Shown one piece after another: positions 1-8,431 of a stretch of DNA of 64,000 nucleotides. The stretch is from Microbacterium sp. zg-Y625 (GTDB taxonomy: Bacteria > Actinomycetota > Actinomycetes > Actinomycetales > Microbacteriaceae). The stretch's first letter is position 1, and the number at the start of each line of letters is the position of its first letter. The stretch is from positions 2,046,001 to 2,110,000 of the forward strand of contig NZ_CP126740.1 of NCBI RefSeq assembly GCF_030246925.1, in the 5' to 3' direction. The translations under genes were made by a program, and so were the position numbers. A model generated the notes under the pieces. The model saw nothing but the letters and a program-made list of their open reading frames with translations, was not told the DNA's origin and made no database searches.

Positions 1-926
1 AGTGGCTCGTCGACCGACAGCTCGTGCGCGGTCACCGTGCTGACGAGGTCGAGTTCGAGGAGGAATCGCCACAGCGCCGCGTACGCGTCGTCGGTCTCGG
101 TCAGCAGGTACGACACGTGCACGCGCGCCTTCGTGAAGTCCTCGTCGTTACCCGCGACCGTGTACACCGCCAGCCCTCGCACCTCCCCCGCGGGGTCGGC
201 GTACTGCACGGCGCGTACCTTGCCGCCGTCCTTCTCGTCGGGCCGGGTGCCCGCGAAACGCTCCCAGAACTCCCCCGGGACGTCGATCTCGCCGGGCGCC
301 TCCAAGCGGACGCGGTCGTGCACGACGGGCAGCAGCTCGCGCAGCCGCTGACGGGAGATGAAATCGACGCGGCCCGGTGCCTGGGGCCCCCGCCAGCCGG
401 CGCGTTTGGTCTCGATCGTCCACGCTGCGGAGGCACCGGCGGGCGCGAAGCCGTAGCGCCCGTAGAGCGTCGACTCGCTGACGGTGAGCATCGCCATCGG
501 GAGTCCGGCAGCCGCCGCCCCCCGCAGCTCGCCCTCGAGCATCGCCCGGGCGATGCCGCGTCTGCGGTGCGTGGGCGCCACGGTCACCGAGCTGATCGCA
601 CACGAGGGGATGCCGCGTCCACCGGGCACGGACAGCTCGCCGATCCACGACGAGAGGGTCGCGACCGGCATCTCGGGCATGGGACCCGCCCCGTCGTACA
701 CACCGGTGAGCCGCCGGTAGGCGGTCAGCGCGCGGTTCGCCGCGATCTGCTCGGCGGTGCGCTCGTCGTTCTGAAAGCCGCGCGCGGCGGCCTGCAGCCA
801 CGCGGCGTAGTCGGCGCTCCCTGCGTGCGAGACCGTGCGGTACTGCAGGTCGCGAACGGCCAGAGCCGCTCGGGATCGCTGGTCGACAGGTGCGTCATGC
901 CAGACGGTGTTGTTCACGGTGCCCAT
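1..926 (-). CDS. Eis-like GNAT N-acetyltransferase (3' end outside window)
   Basis: Reading leftward from an ATG at 926, which has a GAGGGAG ribosome site just upstream, gives about 308 residues without a stop up to the window edge. An acetyl-CoA-binding GNAT core lies near residues 110-160 (THRRRGIARAML, then YGRYGFAPA). The remainder fits the second GNAT and sterol-carrier-like parts of the Eis family (usual length about 400 residues), which acetylates amines such as aminoglycosides or protein lysines. The gene starts 18 bp after the ispE stop, so it is probably the last gene of the metG operon. The family call is good. The substrate is not readable, and the C-terminal carboxylate used in catalysis lies beyond the window. 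Confidence 0.85.
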   Translation of the reverse strand, partial: MGTVNNTVWHDAPVDQRSRAALAVRDLQYRTVSHAGSADYAAWLQAAARGFQNDERTAEQIAANRALTAYRRLTGVYDGAGPMPEMPVATLSSWIGELSVPGGRGIPSCAISSVTVAPTHRRRGIARAMLEGELRGAAAAGLPMAMLTVSESTLYGRYGFAPAGASAAWTIETKRAGWRGPQAPGRVDFISRQRLRELLPVVHDRVRLEAPGEIDVPGEFWERFAGTRPDEKDGGKVRAVQYADPAGEVRGLAVYTVAGNDEDFTKARVHVSYLLTETDDAYAALWRFLLELDLVSTVTAHELSVDEP

Positions 927-944
927 CGCTCCCTCGTTGTGTCG

Positions 945-1877
945 TCAGCCGACGAGGCGCGCGCCGGGGACCGGCCCGTGCACCGTCATCGCGTCGTAGC
1001 CGGTGGCGCTCAGAGCAGTGCGCAGCTGCCTCGCCGAATCCGGGTCGCCCGCCAGGAACGCCACGGTGGGTCCGGAGCCGGAGACGAGTCCCGCCAGTGC
1101 ACCCAGGCCGCACCCCAGGTCGCGCAGCGCGGTCAGCTCGGGGCGCAGCGAGAAGGCGGCATCCTGCAGGTCGTTGCGCACCGCCGCGGCGACGGCCGCG
1201 GCATCGCCGGTGCGCAGCGCCTGCAGCACGGCCGGGTCGACGTCGGGCGCCGCCGTCGGCGGCGAGATGTCGGGGGCGTTGCGCTCGCGCAGCCGATCGA
1301 GCTCGCGATAGACCTCCGGGGTGGAAAGCCCCGCCGGGTTCGTCACGATGACCCAGTCCATCCGTCCCCGCGCGAGCGCGGGACTCAGCTGGTCCCCCCG
1401 CCCGGTGCCGACGGCGGTGCCGCCCATGAGGGCGAAGGGCACGTCGGCTCCCAGGCGTGCGGCCAGGCGGTGCAGCCGTGCGGCGGACAGGCCGGCATCC
1501 CACAGCGCATCGCATGCCACCAGCGCCGCCGCGGCATCGGCGGAGCCGCCGCCCATGCCGCCGGCGACGGGAACGCCCTTGCGCACCTCGAGGTGCACCC
1601 CGCCGTCGTAGCCGATCTCACCGGCGAGGAGGCGCGCCGCCCGTACCGCGAGGTTGCGGTCGTCGACCGGGACCCCGGCGACGTCGACGACGCCCTCGAC
1701 CGAGATCGTGAAGTCGTCGGCGTGCGTGGCGTAGACGTCCTCGTACGCCGAGACGGCCTGGTACACCGACGCGACGTCGTGGTAGCCGTCGTCCTGCACG
1801 TCGCCGACTTCGAAGAAGACGTTGATCTTGCCGGGAGCCCGAACGTGCACCCGGCGGGACGACGCGGCCGGACTCAC
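945..1877 (-). CDS. ispE: 4-diphosphocytidyl-2-C-methyl-D-erythritol kinase
   Basis: The product is 310 residues and belongs to the GHMP kinase family. It phosphorylates CDP-methylerythritol in the MEP isoprenoid pathway. The substrate-binding start APGKINVFFEVG, the glycine-rich ATP loop PVAGGMGGGSADAAAA and the C-terminal GLVSGSGPTVAFL are all present. The GTG start at 1877 overlaps the aldo/keto reductase stop (GTGA). The open frame continues upstream, but homology begins just after this GTG. Length and motifs match actinobacterial IspE. Its place after rsmA is the usual actinobacterial arrangement, except for the extra reductase between them. Confidence 0.95.
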   Translation of the reverse strand: MSPAASSRRVHVRAPGKINVFFEVGDVQDDGYHDVASVYQAVSAYEDVYATHADDFTISVEGVVDVAGVPVDDRNLAVRAARLLAGEIGYDGGVHLEVRKGVPVAGGMGGGSADAAAALVACDALWDAGLSAARLHRLAARLGADVPFALMGGTAVGTGRGDQLSPALARGRMDWVIVTNPAGLSTPEVYRELDRLRERNAPDISPPTAAPDVDPAVLQALRTGDAAAVAAAVRNDLQDAAFSLRPELTALRDLGCGLGALAGLVSGSGPTVAFLAGDPDSARQLRTALSATGYDAMTVHGPVPGARLVG

Positions 1878-2938
1878 GAGTCCGCCGACTCCCACATCCC
1901 GGTGTCCATGCCATCGGAAAGGGCGTCGATGCGCTCCAGCTCCTCGGTGTCGAAGGCGGGTCCGGTGACGGCGGCGAGGTTCTCGTCGAGCTGCTCGGGG
2001 CGGGAGGCGCCCACGAGCGCCGAGGCCACCACTTCGTTGCGGAGGACCCACTGCAGGGCCATCTGCGCGAGGCTCTGGCCGCGCTCCTTGGCGATCGCGT
2101 CGAGACCCAGCAGGCGGCCGCGCCCGGATTCGGAGACCTTGTCGCGCGGCACCGACCAGCGCTGCACCGACCGGTCGGCGGCGCCCTCGCCGAGGTACTT
2201 GTCGGTGAGCAGGCCCTGCGCCAGCGGCGAGAACGCGATGGCGCCCAGGCCCTCCTGCTCCAGCGCGCCGGTCAGACCGTCTTCGATCCACCGGTTGGCG
2301 ATCGAGTAGGAGGGCTGGTGGATCACCAGCGGCGTGCCGAGGCTGCGCGCGATGGCGACGGCCTCGACCGTGCGCATGGCGCTGTACGACGAGATGCCCA
2401 CGTACCGGGCCTTGCCCTGGCGCACGAGGGTGTCCAGCGCCCCGATCGTCTCCTCCAGCGGCACGGTCTGGTCGTCGCGGTGCGAGTAGAAGATGTCGAC
2501 GTAGTCGAGCTGCATGCGGCGCAGGGACTGCTCGGCGCTGGAGAGCAGGTAGGTGCGCGATCCGCCCTCGCCGTAGGGACCGGCCCACATGTCGTAGCCG
2601 GCCTTGGACGAGATGATCAGCTCGTCACGGTACGGCGCGAAGTCCTCGCGCATCATGCGGCCGAAGTTGGTCTCGGCCGCGCCGTAGGGCGGGCCGTAGT
2701 TGTTGGCCAGGTCGAAGTGGGTGATGCCGATGTCGAAGGCGTGACGCAGCACCTCCCGCTGGCGGTCGAACGGCACGTTGTCGCCGAAGTTCCACCACAG
2801 ACCCAGCGAGATCGGGGGCAGGCGCAGGCCCGACGTCCCGACGCGGCGGTAGTCGACGGATGCGTACCGGTCTTCAGCGGCCGTGTAGGGCCGGTGCAGG
2901 TCGGCGACAGGAGGCTTGGTGCGGGGCGATTCGGTCAC
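1874..2938 (-). CDS. aldo/keto reductase, YghZ/Kv-beta-like
   Basis: The product is 354 residues, a NADPH-dependent TIM-barrel oxidoreductase. The catalytic tetrad of the superfamily is visible: Asp and Tyr in DLANNYG, Lys in ISSKAGYDMW and His in YSHRDD. The NADPH-binding C-terminal part (ALVGASRPEQLDEN) is intact. Sequence style (GTSGLRLPPISLGLWWNFG, PPYGAAE) is closest to the YghZ (L-glyceraldehyde-3-phosphate reductase) and Kv-beta branch. The GTG start lies 9 bp after the rsmA stop and the stop overlaps the ispE start, so it is translationally embedded in the operon. Its substrate is unknown. It is not part of the usual rsmA-ispE pair. Confidence 0.9.
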   Translation of the reverse strand: MTESPRTKPPVADLHRPYTAAEDRYASVDYRRVGTSGLRLPPISLGLWWNFGDNVPFDRQREVLRHAFDIGITHFDLANNYGPPYGAAETNFGRMMREDFAPYRDELIISSKAGYDMWAGPYGEGGSRTYLLSSAEQSLRRMQLDYVDIFYSHRDDQTVPLEETIGALDTLVRQGKARYVGISSYSAMRTVEAVAIARSLGTPLVIHQPSYSIANRWIEDGLTGALEQEGLGAIAFSPLAQGLLTDKYLGEGAADRSVQRWSVPRDKVSESGRGRLLGLDAIAKERGQSLAQMALQWVLRNEVVASALVGASRPEQLDENLAAVTGPAFDTEELERIDALSDGMDTGMWESADS

Positions 2939-2947
2939 CCACCCACG

Positions 2948-3802
2948 CTACTGCGCGAGGGGTGCCGCGCGCGCGATCCTCAGGAAGTCCGCCACGACCA
3001 GTTCCTCGCCGCGCGCCGTCGGAGCCACGCCCGCCGCCTCGAGCACAGCGGACGCCGCTGCGGACGAGCCGCCCAGCACACCGGCGAGCGCCTGCCGCAG
3101 CATCTTGCGGCGCTGCCCGAACGCGGCATCCACGATCGCGAAGGTGCGCTGCCGCTCGGCCTCGGTCCCGCGCGGCTGCGGATCCCGGCGGAACGCCACG
3201 AGCACGCTGTCGACGTTCGGCACCGGCCAGAACACCTGGCGGGACACGGTGCCGGCCAGGCGCCACGGGCCGTACCAGGCCGCTTTCACGCTGGGGCTGC
3301 CGTAGGCCTTGGTGCCGGGGGTCGCCGCGAGGCGCTCGCCGACCTCCGCCTGCACCATGACGACGCCGCGATCGAGGTACGGGAACGTCTCGAGGAAGTG
3401 CAGCAGCACCGGGACGCTCACGTTGTACGGCAGGTTGGCGACCAGCACCTCGGGGTCACCGGGAAGCTCCGTCACGCGCAGCGCGTCGGCGTCGACGACC
3501 GTGAGCCTGCCGTCGGCGACACCGTGCGCGGCGGCCGTCGCCGGCAGCCGCTCGGCGAGGCGGTGGTCGATCTCCACGGCCGTCACCGCAGCGCCGGTCT
3601 CGAGAATGGCCAGGGTCAGCGAGCCGAGCCCCGGCCCGACCTCCACGACCCGGTCCTCGGTGCGCACACCGGCGACCTGCACGATCTTGCGGACCGTGTT
3701 GGCGTCGACGACGAAGTTCTGCCCGAGCTTCTTGGTCGGGGTGACGTCGAGCTCGGTGGCGAGCGCCCGGATCTCGGTCGCGCCGAGGAGGGTCACGGTC
3801 AT
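2948..3802 (-). CDS. rsmA: 16S rRNA (adenine1518-N6/adenine1519-N6)-dimethyltransferase
   Basis: The product is 284 residues. RsmA/KsgA dimethylates two adjacent adenosines at the 3' end of 16S rRNA during 30S maturation. The N-terminal [10 protein letters not shown], the SAM motif [12 protein letters not shown], the acidic [12 protein letters not shown] and the catalytic [12 protein letters not shown] motif are all present, as is the target-binding region [12 protein letters not shown] at 3802 is chosen because it overlaps the tatD stop (ATGA) and gives the family's normal N-terminus. The longer open frame upstream is only read-through. Confidence 0.96.
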   Translation of the reverse strand: MTVTLLGATEIRALATELDVTPTKKLGQNFVVDANTVRKIVQVAGVRTEDRVVEVGPGLGSLTLAILETGAAVTAVEIDHRLAERLPATAAAHGVADGRLTVVDADALRVTELPGDPEVLVANLPYNVSVPVLLHFLETFPYLDRGVVMVQAEVGERLAATPGTKAYGSPSVKAAWYGPWRLAGTVSRQVFWPVPNVDSVLVAFRRDPQPRGTEAERQRTFAIVDAAFGQRRKMLRQALAGVLGGSSAAASAVLEAAGVAPTARGEELVVADFLRIARAAPLAQ

Positions 3803-4686
3803 GGTGTCTCCTCGAAGGCGCCGTAGACGGCGAGGGTGTTGGCGGCCAACTGGGCGCAGAACTCGTCGAGGTCGGCGTCGAGCTCGGCGGCCAGGAACCG
3901 CACGGTCGCCGGGATCAGATACGGCGCATTGGGGCGGCCGCGGTACGGCGCCGGCGTCAGGAACGGGGCATCGGTCTCGACGAGGATGCGCTCGCGCGGC
4001 GTGACGGCGAGCGCGTCGCGCAGGTTCTGGGCGTTCTTGAACGTGACGTTGCCGGCGAACGAGAGGTAGTAGCCGGCGTCGGCGGCGATGCGGGCCATCT
4101 GGGCGTCGCCCGAGAAGCAGTGGAAGACGGTGCGCTCCGGAGCTCCTACGCGCGTGAGGGTGGCGAGCACCTCGTCGTGCGCCTCGCGGTCGTGGATCTG
4201 CATCGCGATGCCGTGGCGCTTGGCCAGGTCGATGTGCGCTTCGAAGCTCTCGTACTGGGCCGGCAGACCCTCGGGACCGGTGCGGAAGAAGTCGAGCCCG
4301 GTCTCGCCGATCGCCCGCACCCGGGGCTGTGCGGCGAGTTCGTCGATGACGGCGATCGCCTCGGCGAGCATTCCCCGATCGGCGTACGCCGGCGCCTCGT
4401 TGGGGTGGATCGCGACCGCCGCCAGCACCTGCGGGTGGGATGCCGCCGCCCACGCCGACCAGCGACTGGAGTCGATGTCACCGCCGGCCTGCACGACGCC
4501 GACGACCCCGACGGCCGTCGCGCGCTCCAGCTGCTCGGTGAGGCTCAGCCCCACCTCGCCGTCCTCGATCTCGAGGTGGGCGTGGTTGTCGTACACCGGC
4601 ACCGTCAGCGGCTCCGGGGCGGGCGGATAGCTGACGTCGCGCGCCCCCTTCTCGCGCTGGCGCACGTACTGGCTGGGATCGGTCAT
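3799..4686 (-). CDS. tatD: TatD family metal-dependent deoxyribonuclease
   Basis: The product is 295 residues. TatD enzymes are TIM-barrel hydrolases with 3'-5' exonuclease activity on DNA. The metal ligands are readable: the HxH of DNHAHLE, Glu in IGETGLDFF, His in MQIHDREAH and in VFHCFSGD, and Asp in [14 protein letters not shown] at 4686 overlaps the metG stop (ATGA) and the stop overlaps rsmA. In many actinobacteria an rpfB gene sits between tatD and rsmA. Here the two genes overlap directly, so there is no room for it. Confidence 0.94.
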   Translation of the reverse strand: MTDPSQYVRQREKGARDVSYPPAPEPLTVPVYDNHAHLEIEDGEVGLSLTEQLERATAVGVVGVVQAGGDIDSSRWSAWAAASHPQVLAAVAIHPNEAPAYADRGMLAEAIAVIDELAAQPRVRAIGETGLDFFRTGPEGLPAQYESFEAHIDLAKRHGIAMQIHDREAHDEVLATLTRVGAPERTVFHCFSGDAQMARIAADAGYYLSFAGNVTFKNAQNLRDALAVTPRERILVETDAPFLTPAPYRGRPNAPYLIPATVRFLAAELDADLDEFCAQLAANTLAVYGAFEETP

Positions 4687-6260
4687 GCGCTCTGTTCGAC
4701 GCGGGGGAACAGCGGCGCGAGCCCGCTGACCGAGGCGCCGGACGGCAGTTGCCCCCAGGTCCCCGCGTCGCGGATCGGCTGGTCCTGCAGCGCACCCAGG
4801 GTGGCGGCGGCGCCGAGGGCGTCCCAGAGGATGCCGGTGGCGTGCGGCATGACCGGCGAGAGCAGCACCGTCAGGGCGCGCAGCCCTTCTGCGGCGGTGT
4901 ACAGCACCGTTCCCAGCCGCTCGCGCTGCGTGTCGTCCTTCGCCAGCGCCCACGGCTCGTTCTCGGTGATGTAGAGGTTCAGCGCGTCGACGATCGTCCA
5001 GATGGCGGTGATGGCCTCGTCGGGGCGGAAGCGCTCCATGGCGGCATCCGCTGCCGTCGCGGCATCCGCCACGGTGCGCTGGATGTGCAGGTCGGCCTCG
5101 GTGTATCCGCCCGCCGGCGGCACGATGGCCTCGAAGTAACGCTCGATCATCGCGACCGTGCGCGACGCGAGGTTGCCGAACCCGTTGGCCAGCTCCGCCT
5201 GGTAGCGGGCGGAGAGGTCCTCCCACGAGAACGATCCGTCCTGGCCGAAGGCGATGGCCGAGAGGAAGTAGAACCGGTAGGCGTCGGAGCCGAACACGTC
5301 GGTGATCTCGGTGGGCGCGATGCCGGTGAGCTTGGACTTCGACATCTTCTCGCCGCCGACGAGCAGCCAGCCGTGAGCGAAGACGCCGCGCGGCACCTCG
5401 AGGCCTGCGGCCATGAGCATGGCGGGCCAGATGACGGCGTGGAACCGCAGGATGTCCTTGCCCACCACGTGGTAAGCCGGCCAGCGCCGGTCGAACTGTT
5501 CCTGGTCGCTGCCGTAGCCGACGGCGGTGGCGTAGTTCAGCAGCGCGTCGACCCACACGTAGATGACGTGGGACTCGTCCCACGGCACCTTGATGCCCCA
5601 GTCGAACGTGGAGCGCGAGATGGAGAGGTCCTTGAGCCCGTTCTTGACGAAGGAGATGACTTCGTTGCGCGCCGAGTCCGGGCGGAGGAAGTCGGGGACC
5701 GTCTTGTAGAGCTCGAGCAGCTTGTCCTGGAACTCGCTGAGCTTGAAGAAGTAGTTCTTCTCCTGCAGCAGCTCCAGCGGCTTGGAGTGGATCGCGCAGA
5801 CCTTGAGGCCCTCGAACGCCCCGGTGCCGTCGACGATCTCGGACTCCGGCTTGAACTCCTCGCAGCCGACGCAGTACAGCGCCTCGTACTCCCCGGCGTA
5901 GATGTATCCCCGGTCGTACAGCGTCTGGAAGAAGACCTGCACGTTGCGCTCGTGGCGCTCCTGCGTCGTGCGGATGAAGTCGTCGTTGGCGACGTCGAGG
6001 GTCTCCAGCAGCGGGAACCACGACTCGCTGACGAGCTTGTCCACCCACTGCTGCGGTGTGACGCCGTTCGCGGCGGCGGCGCGCAGCATCTTCTGGCCGT
6101 GCTCGTCGGTGCCCGTGAGCATCCAGGTGTCGTCGCCGGCCTGACGGTGCCAGCGCGCGAGCGTGTCCACCGCCACGGTGGTGTAGCCGTGGCCGATGTG
6201 GGGCACGTCGCTCGGATAGTAGATCGGCGTCGTGATGTAGAAGGAACGGCCTGAGGTCAC
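4683..6260 (-). CDS. metG: methionyl-tRNA synthetase
   Basis: The product is 525 residues and charges tRNA-Met. The class I signature HIGH (PHIGHGYTT, residues 20-28) and KMSKS (GGEKMSKSKL, near residue 302) are intact. The zinc-knuckle region has one CxxC (YCVGCEEF) and a CxxH (VCAIHSKP). The anticodon-binding helical domain follows. There is no C-terminal tRNA-binding domain of the EMAP/Trbp type, as in the short mycobacterial enzyme. The GTG start at 6260 lies six bases after a TAGAAT -10 box, so the mRNA is probably leaderless. It is the first gene of a tightly overlapping operon continuing to ispE. Confidence 0.96.
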   Translation of the reverse strand: MTSGRSFYITTPIYYPSDVPHIGHGYTTVAVDTLARWHRQAGDDTWMLTGTDEHGQKMLRAAAANGVTPQQWVDKLVSESWFPLLETLDVANDDFIRTTQERHERNVQVFFQTLYDRGYIYAGEYEALYCVGCEEFKPESEIVDGTGAFEGLKVCAIHSKPLELLQEKNYFFKLSEFQDKLLELYKTVPDFLRPDSARNEVISFVKNGLKDLSISRSTFDWGIKVPWDESHVIYVWVDALLNYATAVGYGSDQEQFDRRWPAYHVVGKDILRFHAVIWPAMLMAAGLEVPRGVFAHGWLLVGGEKMSKSKLTGIAPTEITDVFGSDAYRFYFLSAIAFGQDGSFSWEDLSARYQAELANGFGNLASRTVAMIERYFEAIVPPAGGYTEADLHIQRTVADAATAADAAMERFRPDEAITAIWTIVDALNLYITENEPWALAKDDTQRERLGTVLYTAAEGLRALTVLLSPVMPHATGILWDALGAAATLGALQDQPIRDAGTWGQLPSGASVSGLAPLFPRVEQSA

Positions 6261-6266
6261 CCGTCG

Positions 6267-6272
6267 ATTCTA
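6267..6272 (-). promoter_or_regulatory. -10 element for leaderless metG transcript
   Basis: TAGAAT on the minus strand ends six bases before the metG GTG. That distance puts transcription start at or next to the start codon. There is no Shine-Dalgarno sequence in between and no convincing -35 box. Confidence 0.6.
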
Positions 6273-6302
6273 GGCGGGGCCGCGCTGTGCGCTGGCCGCC
6301 TG

Positions 6303-6803
6303 TTACGTGGGCGGCATCGGTCCCACCACGGGCAGCACCGGGTACAGGCCCGCTTCGGGGTCGCTCGCCCGCGGCGCGCTGGTCTGGTGTCCGCGCCGGC
6401 CACGGGCAGGCTCGCGGCCCGGCCCTTTGCGCAGCACGGGTCGCCCGTCGAAAGCCGGACCGCCCAGGGGGTCGCGTTTGTCACGCAGATCGGTGTCCCA
6501 GCCCAGCCCGCCCGCCATCTTCTGCCGGAGCTGTTCGACGGCGTACTCCAGCCGCTCGAGCCCGTCGCGGGTCAGGAAGTACCAGCGCCATTGGTACTCT
6601 GCGCGCACGTCGAGGAAGCCGGCGTCGCGGAGGATGCGGAGATGCTTCGAGACAGCCGTGCGCGAGATGGCGAACTCGCCGCCCACGGCCTCGGCGAGCT
6701 GCCCCGCGGTGTGCTCGCCGCTGGCAAGGACTTCGATGATGCGTCGCCGCGCAGGCTCGGCCATCGCTTCGAAGGGGTTGATCGTGCGCCGGTACCGGTC
6801 CAT
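6303..6803 (-). CDS. ArsR-family winged-helix transcriptional regulator
   Basis: The product is 166 residues. The N-terminal 90 residues are a winged helix: EPARRRIIEVLASGEHTA, then a recognition helix region ISRTAVSKHLRILRDAGFL and a wing ending RWYFLTRDGL. The match is to the metal-independent ArsR branch (PadR/SRPBCC-associated style). No cysteine cluster for metal binding is visible. The last about 50 residues are Arg/Pro/Gly-rich and look disordered. The stop is 42 bp before metG on the same strand. No dedicated target is evident. The effector is unknown. Confidence 0.8.
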   Translation of the reverse strand: MDRYRRTINPFEAMAEPARRRIIEVLASGEHTAGQLAEAVGGEFAISRTAVSKHLRILRDAGFLDVRAEYQWRWYFLTRDGLERLEYAVEQLRQKMAGGLGWDTDLRDKRDPLGGPAFDGRPVLRKGPGREPARGRRGHQTSAPRASDPEAGLYPVLPVVGPMPPT

Positions 6804-6950
6804 GCGCGGACGTTACGGCGACCCGCCGACATTGCGGTCGGATGCCGCACGCGCGGTGGCGTTCTCGGACCTCGCCGTCCGCGCGCCCGCGCCCGCACCC
6901 GGCCCCGCACCCCCACCCAGCTTGAGCTTTCGACGTTCCCTCGTTTTGGC

Positions 6951-6970
6951 ATGTGAGTTCCCGCTCACAC
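6951..6970 (-). repeat. inverted copy of GTGTGA-N8-TCACAT element
   Basis: Read on the minus strand this is GTGTGAGCGGGAACTCACAT, differing by one base from the 20-base core of the direct copies at 7085 and 7131. Confidence 0.7.
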
Positions 6971-7061
6971 AGCGCACGCCCCGACCGACGCGCGCGACAG
7001 GGACACCGCGGCGAGACCAGCTCCGGCTGGCCGACTCCCGCCCCGCCGCACCCCCTCCCCT

Positions 7062-7080
7062 GCGTGAACAGGAACTCACG
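7062..7080 (+). repeat. diverged copy of the same element
   Basis: GCGTGAACAGGAACTCACG aligns with the core of the neighbouring repeats with a few substitutions and keeps the TGA-N8-TCA spacing. Confidence 0.55.
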
Positions 7081-7084
7081 CGGC

Positions 7085-7114
7085 GTGTGAACGGGAACTC
7101 ACATGCGCAAACGG
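7085..7114 (+). repeat. 30-bp direct repeat, copy 1
   Basis: The core is GTGTGAACGGGAACTCACAT, followed by GCGCAAACGG. It is identical to 7131-7160, with starts 46 bp apart. The core ends form the inverted repeat GTGTGA...TCACA(C/T), as expected for a dimer-binding site or a small structured repeat. The sequence just after copy 1 also continues with GAACTCACAC, a partial third core. Confidence 0.8.
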
Positions 7115-7130
7115 GAACTCACACGGCGGT

Positions 7131-7160
7131 GTGTGAACGGGAACTCACATGCGCAAACGG
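7131..7160 (+). repeat. 30-bp direct repeat, copy 2
   Basis: Identical over 30 bases to 7085-7114. The downstream sequence then diverges (GAGACTGTCG). Confidence 0.8.
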
Positions 7161-7263
7161 GAGACTGTCGGCGGAAGGCACCGCTCCGGGCTTCGGGTCC
7201 ATGCCGGCGGGGGCCGGCGGGCACAGGCGAGGGCGGGGGCGGCCGGAGGCGGGCGACCGCCGC

Positions 7264-8280
7264 TCAGGCGGTGCCGCGCACGACGAGCGTGGTCGGCAGC
7301 ACCAGGTCGGTGCGGGGGACGCCATTGATCACGTCGATGAGGATCTCCACCATCGCGCTGCTGATCTCCGCCCACGGCTGACGCATCGTGGTCAGCGGCG
7401 GCTCGTGGGTCTCAGCCAATCCCGAGTCGTCGAAGCCGGCGACGGCGAGATCTTCGGGCACCCGGCGGCCGGCCCGGCGGGCGGCGGCGATCGCGCCCAC
7501 GGCCATGACGTCGGATGCCGCGAACACCGCATCGATGTCGGGGGCGCGCTGCAGCAGCCGCGTCATCGCCGCTTCTCCGGCCTCACGGGAGTAGACGTCC
7601 TGCTCGACGAGGTCCGGGTCGAACCGGTCCCCCATCTCCTCGCGGAAGCCCACCAGGCGGTAGCGGCCGCCCGACGTGTCATCGGGGCCGGTGATGAGGG
7701 CGATCCTGCGGTGGCCGCGGTCCATCAGGTAGCGGGTCATCGTCCGCGCCGAATCGACCTCGTCCACGGACACCGTGGGCACCTGCGCGCGGTATCCGAG
7801 CGGCACGCCGGTGCAGACGGTCGGCACGCCCGCCTCGATGAGCGAGGCCAGGAGCGGATCGGACTCGTGCGATGAGATGAGCAGAACCCCGTCAACGTGC
7901 CCGGCGCTGACGTAGTGCTCGACGTTCGCGCGCTCGGCGGGCGTGTCTGCGACGAGCAGGACGAGCGTCATCGAGCGCTGGGCGAGCGCTTCGGTCGCCC
8001 CGCGCAGCAGCAGGGCGAACGTCGGGTCCGAGAACAGCAGGTGCTGCGGCTCGGTCAGCAGGAACGCCAGCGAATTGGACCGTCCCGTCGCAAGGCTCCG
8101 GGCAGCGTGGTTGGCGGTGTAGCCGGTGCGCGCGATGGCATCCTCGACCGCCTGTCGCGCATCGGGAGACACCCAATGGCCGCCGTTGATCACGCGCGAC
8201 ACGGTGCCCCGCGACACTCCTGCCGCCGCCGCGACGTCTCGGATCGTCGGCCGGCGGCGCGTCTCGCTGCTCTCACCCAC
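7264..8280 (-). CDS. LacI-family repressor of the beta-galactoside cassette
   Basis: The product is 338 residues. A LacI helix-turn-helix opens the protein (PTIRDVAAAAGVSRGTVSRV, hinge NHAARSLATG). A periplasmic-binding-protein-like sugar sensor follows (VAGFDDSGLAETHEPPLTTM at the end). The open frame runs further upstream, but GTG at 8280 is preferred: homology begins about 10 residues later, and a TAAAGT box sits seven bases upstream, suggesting a leaderless message. It is divergent from the GH42-transporter operon. Two copies of ACTGGGACCGGTCAC lie between them, one in its own -35 region, so autoregulation and repression of the sugar operon are likely. Confidence 0.9.
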   Translation of the reverse strand: MGESSETRRRPTIRDVAAAAGVSRGTVSRVINGGHWVSPDARQAVEDAIARTGYTANHAARSLATGRSNSLAFLLTEPQHLLFSDPTFALLLRGATEALAQRSMTLVLLVADTPAERANVEHYVSAGHVDGVLLISSHESDPLLASLIEAGVPTVCTGVPLGYRAQVPTVSVDEVDSARTMTRYLMDRGHRRIALITGPDDTSGGRYRLVGFREEMGDRFDPDLVEQDVYSREAGEAAMTRLLQRAPDIDAVFAASDVMAVGAIAAARRAGRRVPEDLAVAGFDDSGLAETHEPPLTTMRQPWAEISSAMVEILIDVINGVPRTDLVLPTTLVVRGTA

Positions 8281-8287
8281 GTCGAGG

Positions 8288-8293
8288 ACTTTA
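8288..8293 (-). promoter_or_regulatory. -10 element for lacI-type gene
   Basis: TAAAGT on the minus strand lies seven bases before the GTG at 8280. The matching -35 region (about 8311-8316) falls inside operator copy 1. Confidence 0.5.
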
Positions 8294-8310
8294 CCCCTCG
8301 CCCGCCGCCG

Positions 8311-8325
8311 ACTGGGACCGGTCAC
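8311..8325. promoter_or_regulatory. LacI-type operator, copy 1
   Basis: ACTGGGACCGGTCAC has the perfect central palindrome GACCGGTC with CG at its centre, typical of LacI/GalR operators. It is repeated 69 bp downstream. Confidence 0.7.
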
Positions 8326-8341
8326 GGTTCCATAACGCCGC

Positions 8342-8371
8342 GTGACCGACGTCCGACTGATCACGTATGCT
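8342..8371 (+). promoter_or_regulatory. promoter of the GH42-MalEFG operon
   Basis: GTGACC (8342-8347) and TATGCT (8366-8371) are separated by 18 bp, each matching four of six consensus bases. Operator copy 2 begins 8 bp after the -10 box. Confidence 0.5.
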
Positions 8372-8379
8372 GTTCCCCA

Positions 8380-8395
8380 ACTGGGACCGGTCACA
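8380..8395. promoter_or_regulatory. LacI-type operator, copy 2
   Basis: ACTGGGACCGGTCACA covers the expected start point and early transcribed region of the GH42 operon. It shares 15 bases with copy 1. Bound repressor here would block initiation. Confidence 0.7.
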
Positions 8396-8431
8396 GCCGG
8401 AACCACCACCCCTGACCCGAGGAAGCGTTCC

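Larger units (their letters stand above)
6804..7263. other. 460-bp gene-free region with dispersed short repeats
   Basis: No open frame here has coding character. The left part is C/G-rich simple sequence. From 6951 to 7160 it carries one inverted and three direct copies of a short element, listed separately. It separates the housekeeping operon from the lacI/GH42 sugar cassette. Confidence 0.6.

Noticed and set aside
24..2309. Long rightward open frame opposite ispE and the reductase
   Set aside because: Arg/His/Gly/Val-rich antisense translation typical of high-GC DNA, fully overlapping well-supported genes.
7062..7160. Possible CRISPR array
   Set aside because: Only two exact copies with a 16-base spacer, plus diverged and inverted copies. 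Spacers are not uniform and no cas genes are nearby.
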